In this document: positions 1 to 4,997 of the stretch, piece by piece | Layout: each line of letters begins with the position of its first letter | Numbering within the stretch: the stretch's first letter is position 1 | NCBI GenBank assembly: GCA_030149115.1 | Contig: JASBSE010000131.1 | Span: forward strand, 1-5,904 | Origin: Winogradskyella sp. | GTDB taxonomy: Bacteria; Bacteroidota; Bacteroidia; Flavobacteriales; Flavobacteriaceae | Direction of reading: 5' to 3' | DNA: 5,904 nt | Notes under the pieces: model-generated | Database searches by the model: none | Told to the model about the DNA's origin: nothing | The model's input: the letters and a program-made list of their open reading frames with translations, nothing else | Made by a program: the position numbers and the translations under genes

Positions 1-109
1 CTCTTCTACGTGCTAAAACTTTTCTTCCGTTAACAGAAGCCATTCTTTCTCTGAAACCGTGCTTGTTTCTTCTCTTTCTTTTTGACGGTTGAAACGTTCT
101 TTTTGGCAT
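1..109 (-). CDS. rpmH: 50S ribosomal protein L34, 3' end cut by window edge
   Basis: This is a structural protein of the large ribosomal subunit. The minus strand reads ATG at 109-107 and then 36 codons beginning MPKRTFQPSKRKRRNKHGFR, followed by ERMASVNGRKVLARRR. That is the near-invariant, very basic L34 sequence. L34 in Bacteroidota is usually about 52-53 residues, so roughly 16 C-terminal codons lie left of base 1. The start is fixed by the family N-terminus. The leader just before it (AAAATATAAGACA) is A-rich with no Shine-Dalgarno motif, as is usual in this phylum. A well-formed promoter lies about 70-100 bp upstream. From known bacterial gene order, rnpA (RNase P protein) often follows rpmH, but that would be outside the window. 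Identification is secure despite the short length. Confidence 0.97.
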   Translation of the reverse strand, partial: MPKRTFQPSKRKRRNKHGFRERMASVNGRKVLARRR

Positions 110-178
110 TGTCTTATATTTTTAAAATCCTGAATTCTTAATTTAATTGTCTATAAAGGTTCTCTCAAAAACCGGGTG

Positions 179-209
179 CAAATATACAACAACTTTTTGC
201 TTTAGCAAA
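179..209 (-). promoter_or_regulatory. Bacteroidota-type promoter of rpmH (-33 TTTG, -7 TATATTTG)
   Basis: On the minus strand TTTG at 209-206 is followed after 19 bases by TATATTTG at 186-179, a full match to the Bacteroidota primary sigma factor pattern TTTG-N19-TAnnTTTG. Transcription would start near 172-175, giving rpmH an untranslated leader of about 65 nt. The -33 element is one arm of a small inverted repeat (TTTGC-TTTA-GCAAA, 196-209). The match is direct; activity is inferred. Confidence 0.8.
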
Positions 210-242
210 TACTATTTTCAAAAAAATTTTATTTGTTTTTAT

Positions 243-250
243 TACCTTTG
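243..250 (+). promoter_or_regulatory. -7 element TACCTTTG upstream of the TPR membrane protein gene
   Basis: TACCTTTG fits the Bacteroidota -7 consensus TAnnTTTG and lies 26 bp before the ATG at 277, which would give a leader of about 20 nt. No TTG is found at the usual 19-21 bp upstream, so the -33 half is weak or absent. The same motif sequence, TACCTTTG, precedes the GNAT-like gene at 4068, which supports it being a genuine signal in this genome. Confidence 0.55.
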
Positions 251-276
251 CTCACTTCAATTTTTAAACCAAAAAA

Positions 277-855
277 ATGTTCAATAAAAACATAAAATTA
301 GTAATAGCTGCATTAATAATTGGATATGCCATATATCAGTTTACTGAAGGCTACATTGGTAATGGGATTATGTACATATTACTTTCTACCATATTTATTT
401 TTCTATATTACAAAAATGAAATGATTCTTTTAGCTTTTTTCAGATTGCGCAAGCAAGATTTTGAAGGTGCTAAAAAATGGTTAGATAAAATAAAGAATCC
501 TGAAAGTTCTTTAGTGAAAAAACAGCAAGGGTATTTGAACTATCTTAATGGTATTATGGTTTCCCAATCTAATATGAATGAAGCCGAAAAATATTTTAAG
601 AAGGCTATTAGTCTAGGCTTATCCATGGATCATGATTTGGCAATGGCTAAGCTAAATTTAGCTGGTATTGCTTTTTCTAAACGCAGAAAACAAGAAGCTC
701 AAAAATTGCTATCTGAAGCTGAAAAGCTTGATAAGCGTGATATGTTGGCTGATCAAATAAAAATGATGAAACAACAAATGAAGAAGGCTTCTATACCAAG
801 ACAACATTACGGACAGCCGACTTCTGCAAGGCAAAACAAAAGAAGCCGACGTTAA
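277..855 (+). CDS. Small membrane protein with two TM segments and TPR-like repeats
   Basis: The 192-residue product has two hydrophobic stretches near its N-terminus (about residues 6-22 and 28-45, with a third weaker apolar patch at 48-55). A helical region with tetratricopeptide-like pattern follows: one degenerate unit around 60-76, a better one at about 84-115 (containing NEAEKYFKKAISLG) and another at about 120-152 (LNLAGIAFSKRRKQEAQKLL). The C-terminal 30 residues are very basic and probably disordered, ending KRSRR. The likely topology is a hairpin in the inner membrane with the TPR part in the cytoplasm, by the positive-inside rule. TPRs usually bind other proteins, so a scaffold role is plausible, but no specific function can be read from the sequence. 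The ATG at 277 follows an A-rich leader and places the first membrane segment correctly. It is transcribed divergently from rpmH and ends 4 bp from the convergent cardiolipin synthase stop. Confidence 0.85.
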   Translation: MFNKNIKLVIAALIIGYAIYQFTEGYIGNGIMYILLSTIFIFLYYKNEMILLAFFRLRKQDFEGAKKWLDKIKNPESSLVKKQQGYLNYLNGIMVSQSNMNEAEKYFKKAISLGLSMDHDLAMAKLNLAGIAFSKRRKQEAQKLLSEAEKLDKRDMLADQIKMMKQQMKKASIPRQHYGQPTSARQNKRSRR

Positions 856-859
856 AATA

Positions 860-2308
860 CTACAAAAGTGGTGCTGCTAAACGTGCCAAAGCCTCTACTA
901 ATTTGGTAGACTTAGCTCTTTTTTTCCACTCTTCAAGTTTTAATTGTGTAGTATGTTCTAAATCAGAACTAAAAATCTGGTTTAATTCTTTTGCAAAAGG
1001 CTTATCGTAAACTAATGCATTAACTTCAAAATTTATATTAAAGCTTCTGTAGTCCATATTTGCAGTTCCTACGGTACTAAAGACATCATCTATAACCATA
1101 GTTTTTGCATGTACAAAGCCTTTGGTATATTGATAAACTTCTACACCTGCTTCTAACAGCTTTTCTAGATAAGAATTAGTTGCATACTCTGCAATCCAAG
1201 AATCAGATTTTTTTGGTACAATTAGTTTTACTTCAATATTACTTCTTGCAGCTACTTGCAATGCTGTTACTATTTCATCATTAGGAATAAAATAAGGTGT
1301 TGTAATATGAATGTATTCTTCTGCATTGGTTATAGCTACAAAAATAGCCTCCATTATATTAGACCAATCGGTATCTGGACCACTAGCTGCTATTTGTAAT
1401 GGAATATTATCATTACAATCACTTTTTGGAAAGTAGTCTTTTGAAATATTTACATTTTCCTCATTTACAAAATCCCATGTTGTAAAAAATAATATTTGAA
1501 GTTGCCTGACTGCTTCACCAACTATTCTAGTATGTGTATCTCGCCAATATCTTGTCTTGTTTGAATTTACGTAGTTATCCGAAATATTGATACCACCTAC
1601 ATAACCAATTTTCCCATCAATAATGGCTATTTTTCTATGGTCCCTATAATTCATCTTTCCTGTAAACCTAGAGAATAGCACTGGCATAAATTTACGTAGC
1701 TCTACTCCACTATCTTTTAGCTTATGCTTCATTTTTGATGATATATCACTACCTACATCATCCATGACCACTTTAACCTGTACTCCTTCCTTTGCTTTAT
1801 TGCATAAAACATTTAAAAACTTGGTTCCTATGGTGTCATCTTTAATTATAAAGTACTCAATATGTATGTGATGCTTAGCATTGTTTAAATCTTCTAACAA
1901 CAATTGCATCTTTTTATCACCATTTTTTATGAGTTTTATTTCATTTTTTATGGTGAGTTTTGAATTTTCACTATTGTATAAGAGTCTTATGAGTTTAGAT
2001 TTCTCATCAAGCAGTTCATCTACACTTTCAATGGTTTTAGTGTCTAACTCTAATTCCTTTTGTATTTCCTTTACTACCGATTGATTTAAAACGTGTTTTC
2101 TATTAAAAATTTTAGATTTTCTATATTCTTGCCCAAACAGATAGTAAACAATAAGTCCCACGAAAGGAAAAACCAACAAAACAATGATGTAACTAATTGT
2201 CTTTGTTGGGTTTATTTTTTTGAAAAGAACTGTGATAACAGCAGATGTAGCTAGGACATAATTAAGCCCTATAAGAATTTGCCATATGTGTTCTCTAATA
2301 TACTCCAA
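860..2308 (-). CDS. cls: Cardiolipin synthase (phospholipase D superfamily, ClsA-like)
   Basis: The enzyme joins two phosphatidylglycerol molecules to form cardiolipin and glycerol at the inner membrane. The 482-residue product has the bacterial Cls layout and usual length: two N-terminal membrane segments (about 9-29 and 38-58), then two PLD catalytic domains. Each HxKxxxxD motif is intact: H224-K226-D231 (HRKIAIID, followed by GKIGYVGGIN) and H400-K402-D407 (HAKTMVID, followed by STVGTANMDYRSF). The start is unusual. The frame opens after TAA (2314-2312), then TAT, then TTG at 2308-2306, and the first in-frame Met after that is near residue 134, inside the catalytic part. TTG is therefore the most sensible initiator. 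It lies 3 bp after the transglycosylase stop codon, which suggests translational coupling in an operon. The gene ends with TAG at 862-860, converging on the TPR gene. The exact donor substrate (PG+PG or PG+PE, as in ClsC types) is not decided by sequence; the two N-terminal membrane segments favour ClsA. Confidence 0.95.
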   Translation of the reverse strand: MEYIREHIWQILIGLNYVLATSAVITVLFKKINPTKTISYIIVLLVFPFVGLIVYYLFGQEYRKSKIFNRKHVLNQSVVKEIQKELELDTKTIESVDELLDEKSKLIRLLYNSENSKLTIKNEIKLIKNGDKKMQLLLEDLNNAKHHIHIEYFIIKDDTIGTKFLNVLCNKAKEGVQVKVVMDDVGSDISSKMKHKLKDSGVELRKFMPVLFSRFTGKMNYRDHRKIAIIDGKIGYVGGINISDNYVNSNKTRYWRDTHTRIVGEAVRQLQILFFTTWDFVNEENVNISKDYFPKSDCNDNIPLQIAASGPDTDWSNIMEAIFVAITNAEEYIHITTPYFIPNDEIVTALQVAARSNIEVKLIVPKKSDSWIAEYATNSYLEKLLEAGVEVYQYTKGFVHAKTMVIDDVFSTVGTANMDYRSFNINFEVNALVYDKPFAKELNQIFSSDLEHTTQLKLEEWKKRAKSTKLVEALARLAAPLL

Positions 2309-2311
2309 ATA

Positions 2312-3247
2312 TTAAGGCTGAGTATTGTAATAACCCTCTTTAGGGATTTCTATAGTATATAATTTTCGAGATTTGTTATTAAGGTGAGGCTCTCTTAACC
2401 AAGGATTATGAATCTTTAGTATTTTATAGTTAATACCAAATTGCTTAGCAAACTGAGAAAAGTCTGTCACAGCAGTATCTACCTGCACTTTATAGGTTGG
2501 TATGTATTTATATAAATGGCTTTTGTTGAAGTTAAATCCATATTTGGAAGGATTACTTAAAATTTCTTTTAAGGCTACAATTCTAAACATATATCTACCA
2601 GTTTCTTCACCAAGTAGTAAATCATAGTAGTCACTAACTCCTTGCTCTTCCAGACGCCTTGAAATTCCAGCATTTCCAGCATTGTAAGCAGCAGCTGCCA
2701 ATGTCCAAGAGCCAAGCTGTTCTTTTGCTTTTATTAAATATTTACAAGCAACCTCTGTTGCCATTTCTAAATTATAGCGTTCATCAACGTTATCGTTTAC
2801 TTCTAATCCGTTTTCTCTACCAGTAGCTTTCATAATTTGCCAAAAGCCTCTTGCACCTGCCGGAGAAACTGCGTTGGTTAAGCCACTTTCTATTACTGCT
2901 AAATACTTAAAATCATCAGGAACACCATTCTTTTTTAATATTGGTTCTATAACAGGAAAATATTTCTGAGCACGCTTAAACATTAATAAACCATTAGATT
3001 GCCAATAAGTGTTTACTAAAAGTTCCCTATCCATTCTTTCATGAATGTCTGGATTTTCTATTGGGACCATTTCACCTGCAAAGTTTAAACCTTCGGGCAT
3101 CTCCAAGGCATAAACATTATAATCGTTAACCAAAGGATCTTCTTTACCAATTGTATCATCTGAAGGAGCTTTTTGCATAGAAAAAATAAATAATCCCGAA
3201 ACGCATACAAGTCCTACTACTGCTAATATATTTTTTAAAGTCTTCAT
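2312..3247 (-). CDS. MltD-like lytic transglycosylase (SLT/GH23 domain) with LysM-like tail
   Basis: Lytic transglycosylases cut the MurNAc-GlcNAc bond of peptidoglycan in the periplasm, leaving 1,6-anhydroMurNAc ends. From the ATG at 3247 the product has 311 residues. It begins with a basic then hydrophobic export or anchor segment (about 7-23) without a proper lipobox. The SLT domain spans about 85-240, with catalytic E120 in AVIESGL, the SPAGARGFWQIM motif at 128-139 and AAAYNAGN at 185-192. The C-terminus (about 252-302) looks like a degenerate LysM module containing KILKIHNPWLR. The open frame extends 16 codons further to a TTG at 3295 that overlaps the upstream gene's stop as TTGA. I prefer the ATG because it puts the charged residues directly before the hydrophobic segment, as in a normal signal peptide, but the TTG start cannot be excluded. 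The gene lies between the hydrolase (44 bp upstream) and cls (3 bp downstream), consistent with an envelope-related operon. Confidence 0.92.
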   Translation of the reverse strand: MKTLKNILAVVGLVCVSGLFIFSMQKAPSDDTIGKEDPLVNDYNVYALEMPEGLNFAGEMVPIENPDIHERMDRELLVNTYWQSNGLLMFKRAQKYFPVIEPILKKNGVPDDFKYLAVIESGLTNAVSPAGARGFWQIMKATGRENGLEVNDNVDERYNLEMATEVACKYLIKAKEQLGSWTLAAAAYNAGNAGISRRLEEQGVSDYYDLLLGEETGRYMFRIVALKEILSNPSKYGFNFNKSHLYKYIPTYKVQVDTAVTDFSQFAKQFGINYKILKIHNPWLREPHLNNKSRKLYTIEIPKEGYYNTQP

Positions 3248-3291
3248 ACCTATAATATTTTTTATAAATGTAAGTAATAAACCATTCTCTT

Positions 3292-3960
3292 TCAAGTACC
3301 AGACTCTATAAGTTTTGGTAAATTTTCGTTAAACCATTTATACTTGTTAATTATCATTATATGTGTACCTCCCTTTATAACAATACAATTACCGACGCAT
3401 GAATGTGGAAAGACCATATCCTTATCTCCATGTATATAAATAGCATCAGGGTTTGGTTCTTCTTGTTCCCAGCAAACCACTTGTTTTATGGCCCAATCTA
3501 GGTATACAGTATCGTTTACAGAAAGGTATTTTTTATATAGATCTACACGTTTTTTTATAGTTTCTCCTAATGCGTATTTTGCCAAAAGGTCAATGTTACT
3601 AACCAATCTTGTTGGCAAAATCTTATATGCTTTAGTAAATTTTAGCAGTTTCATGCGCTTAGGTAATTCGTGATGCGACTTTACACTTGATACCACAAAA
3701 AGCTTCTTAACATTTAAGAATTTACTCATTTCCTGAACCAAAATACCACCAAAAGAAACACCTAATAAAACCACATCGTCATACTTAATAAACTTACACA
3801 TTCGTTTAGCATAATCTTCTAACGTTTCTTGCTTGTTAGGTATTTGCCATTCTAACCAATGAATCTGGTATTTTTCTTCAGGCAACTTTATATACTCAAA
3901 AATTGAAGGATTAGCCGCCATACCTGGCATTAAATAAACATGTGTAATGTTTGATGTCAT
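3292..3960 (-). CDS. Alpha/beta hydrolase, substrate unknown
   Basis: A compact 222-residue alpha/beta hydrolase with no signal peptide, so probably cytoplasmic. Visible landmarks are the first beta strand and oxyanion loop (HVYLMPGMAANPSIF, 7-21), the nucleophile elbow GVSFGG with S69, an acidic residue in IHGDKDMVFP (D179 or D181) and the general base H200 in KGGTHIMI. The full catalytic triad is therefore present. The protein is shorter than typical 260-300 residue members, leaving only a small helical lid region (about 95-160). This fits an esterase, thioesterase or acyl-lipid hydrolase, but the sequence does not name the substrate. Association with a transglycosylase and cardiolipin synthase makes a lipid or envelope ester a reasonable guess only. 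It is the first gene of the minus-strand set and starts at ATG (3960-3958). Its TGA (3294-3292) overlaps a possible TTG start of the next gene. Confidence 0.88.
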   Translation of the reverse strand: MTSNITHVYLMPGMAANPSIFEYIKLPEEKYQIHWLEWQIPNKQETLEDYAKRMCKFIKYDDVVLLGVSFGGILVQEMSKFLNVKKLFVVSSVKSHHELPKRMKLLKFTKAYKILPTRLVSNIDLLAKYALGETIKKRVDLYKKYLSVNDTVYLDWAIKQVVCWEQEEPNPDAIYIHGDKDMVFPHSCVGNCIVIKGGTHIMIINKYKWFNENLPKLIESGT

Positions 3961-3993
3961 GATAAAATTTTAACTATAAAATTAAGTGGATAC

Positions 3994-4011
3994 TTAAATC
4001 AAAAGATTTAA
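3994..4011. repeat. Inverted repeat TTAAATC-AAAA-GATTTAA in divergent intergenic region
   Basis: Two perfect 7-bp arms (3994-4000 and 4005-4011) flank an AAAA loop. The repeat lies between the hydrolase start (3960) and the GNAT-like promoter (4068). It may be an operator for the minus-strand gene set or a chance AT-rich palindrome. No clear TAnnTTTG element for the minus-strand set is visible nearby. The best partial match is TAATTTTA, immediately upstream of the hydrolase start. Confidence 0.3.
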
Positions 4012-4067
4012 AGAGTTATTATTTAACGTTTTAACAACCTTAGCTTAAAACTTACGTCGATTTTTTG

Positions 4068-4075
4068 TACCTTTG
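4068..4075 (+). promoter_or_regulatory. -7 element TACCTTTG of the GNAT-like gene
   Basis: TACCTTTG matches the Bacteroidota -7 consensus TAnnTTTG and is followed by GCAC. Transcription would start near 4080-4083, giving a leader of about 60 nt before the ATG at 4141. No good TTG lies 19-21 bp upstream, so the -33 element is weak. The -7 sequence is identical to that at 243-250. Confidence 0.6.
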
Positions 4076-4084
4076 CACTGCAAA

Positions 4085-4101
4085 ACTATATCAAATATAG
4101 T
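4085..4101 (+). repeat. Inverted repeat at the predicted 5' end of the GNAT-like transcript
   Basis: ACTATAT (4085-4091) and ATATAGT (4095-4101) are perfect 7-bp arms around a CAA loop. Given the -7 box at 4068-4075, the transcript would begin within a few bases of the left arm, so the mRNA may start with a small hairpin. It could affect mRNA stability or bind a regulator. The stem has only one G-C-type pair, so it is thermodynamically weak. Confidence 0.35.
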
Positions 4102-4140
4102 ATCTACTTGCCAACCGCTAACTTAAAAACAAAGAAAATT

Positions 4141-4437
4141 ATGACTGAAACTGCTGAATTGATCGATAATGACTTTCTGCGTCAATACGAATTAAAGGTT
4201 GAAGATGATATGGCTGTAATTGAGTATTCTTTGCAAGAGCGCAAAATATTCTTAACCAAGATGGTAATTCCTTCATCCATTAAATCTAATGAATTTGAAA
4301 AAGAATTTTTAGCAATGGTATTTGCGGATATTAAAGAAAGAAATATCAGCGTAGTGCCTACAAGTCCTGAAATTGCAAAATTTGTAAGGAGTAATAGAAA
4401 ATATAAGCGTATGCTACCTGTTGGCATTCGTATATAG
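4141..4437 (+). CDS. Short GNAT-like protein (Acetyltransf_CG-type fold), possibly non-catalytic
   Basis: The 98-residue product resembles the minimal GCN5-related acetyltransferase family (Acetyltransf_CG, the YidJ/NATD1 type): a beta-strand pair (DMAVIEYSLQERKIFLTKMVIP, about 23-44), a long helix (EFEKEFLAMVFADIKERN, 51-68), then VVPTSPEIAKFVRSN (71-85) and KYKRMLPVGI near the end. Length fits that family. Ordinary members carry an RGxG-type acetyl-CoA phosphate-binding loop before the helix; here the equivalent stretch reads SSIKSNEFE (45-53), with no glycine, so cofactor binding is doubtful. An in-frame TTG at 4108 would add 11 residues, but I chose the ATG at 4141 because it follows an A-rich leader (AAAGAAAATT) and matches the fold start. 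It is monocistronic: own promoter at 4068 and a strong terminator 19 bp after the stop. Family placement is from motif memory, not a search. Confidence 0.8.
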   Translation: MTETAELIDNDFLRQYELKVEDDMAVIEYSLQERKIFLTKMVIPSSIKSNEFEKEFLAMVFADIKERNISVVPTSPEIAKFVRSNRKYKRMLPVGIRI

Positions 4438-4456
4438 TTTTAAAAAAACTGAAAAT

Positions 4457-4490
4457 AAAAAAACCGAAACAAATTTGTTTCGGTTTTTTT
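4457..4490. terminator. Bidirectional rho-independent terminator
   Basis: The core CCGAAACAAATTTGTTTCGG (4464-4483) is a perfect palindrome, flanked by seven A on the left and seven T on the right, so the whole 34 bp is self-complementary. Read from either strand it gives a hairpin followed by a U run. It starts 19 bp after the GNAT-like stop and lies 24 bp from the convergent lipoprotein stop, so it can end both transcripts. Confidence 0.92.
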
Positions 4491-4514
4491 GTTTTTATCT
4501 AAGTTCAATGTATT

Positions 4515-4907
4515 TCAAAAAAAATGAGTGTAATCATCAGATACCTTTTCTAACTGCAATGTACCATTCGTTAAAAAAAGTTCACCTTCATTAGTTATTG
4601 TATATGTATCTATTTGAACTTCATTATTGTCATAAAGATTAACTTCATTATCATTTAACTCCCAAGTAAAATTTAAAGCATTAGAAATTATTTCACCAGA
4701 AGTATATTGAATGTTTTCTGTCTTAATCCCAATATTATTAGAACCAAAAACCAATCTAAAAGTGGTTGTAGACTCAACGTTCACCTGGATTTTTTCCCAA
4801 ACACCTAAAACACTAACTTCATTATCTACACTATCATCTTCAGAGCAAGATATAAGCACTAAAGAGAAAAAGATTATTAAAAATGAAGTTACTTTATAAC
4901 GCCCCAT
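4515..4907 (-). CDS. Lipocalin-like lipoprotein, probably surface-exposed
   Basis: From the ATG at 4907 the product has 130 residues. It has a classic lipoprotein signal: basic MGRYK, hydrophobic core (7-19) and lipobox L18-I19-S20-C21, so C21 should be lipidated after signal peptidase II cleavage. The mature protein begins CSEDDS; acidic residues right after the cysteine resemble the Bacteroidota lipoprotein surface-export signal. The rest (about 33-125) is beta-rich with GVW (35-37), the GxW motif of lipocalin-type barrels, and alternating strands ending TLQLEKV, typical of the small lipocalin-like lipoproteins of flavobacteria. The ligand is unknown. The frame opens further upstream to an ATG at 4958, but those 17 residues (including HRHKYFYPK) would bury the signal peptide, so the internal ATG is preferred. 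The gene lies 90 bp downstream of mtaB on the same strand. No strong terminator separates them, so read-through is possible. A weak -7-like TACTTTTA lies at 4940-4933. Downstream is the shared terminator. Confidence 0.82.
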   Translation of the reverse strand: MGRYKVTSFLIIFFSLVLISCSEDDSVDNEVSVLGVWEKIQVNVESTTTFRLVFGSNNIGIKTENIQYTSGEIISNALNFTWELNDNEVNLYDNNEVQIDTYTITNEGELFLTNGTLQLEKVSDDYTHFF

Positions 4908-4997
4908 ATTATAACGAATTCTAAGTTTTGGATAAAAGTATTTGTGTCTATGCAGCATTTAAAATTAAATCGCTGATTCACAGATTTAGTAGACTAA

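Noticed and set aside
232..250. TTTG at 232-235 as a -33 box paired with TACCTTTG at 243
   Set aside because: The spacing is 7 bases, far short of the usual 19-21.
1881..2084. 67-codon plus-strand open frame
   Set aside because: It lies wholly inside cls on the other strand and its Ser/Phe-rich product is the antisense of a Lys/Glu-rich region; no motif.
3488..3673. 61-codon plus-strand open frame
   Set aside because: Antisense shadow of the alpha/beta hydrolase gene; no recognisable protein features or promoter.
4108..4140. 11-codon TTG-initiated extension of the GNAT-like protein
   Set aside because: The residues do not belong to the fold, and the ATG at 4141 has the usual A-rich leader.
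4182..4427. 81-codon minus-strand open frame
   Set aside because: Antisense to the GNAT-like gene, whose own frame has family motifs, a promoter and a terminator.
4711..4899. 62-codon plus-strand open frame
   Set aside because: Antisense to the lipoprotein gene, whose lipobox and GxW motif support the minus-strand reading.
4908..4958. 17-codon N-terminal extension of the lipoprotein from ATG 4958
   Set aside because: It would place a His/Lys/Arg-rich stretch before the signal peptide; the internal ATG gives a textbook lipoprotein signal.
4908..4997. Possible terminator for mtaB (AATC-AGC-GATT with T-rich tail)
   Set aside because: Only a 4-bp AT-rich stem with a broken T stretch; too weak to call.
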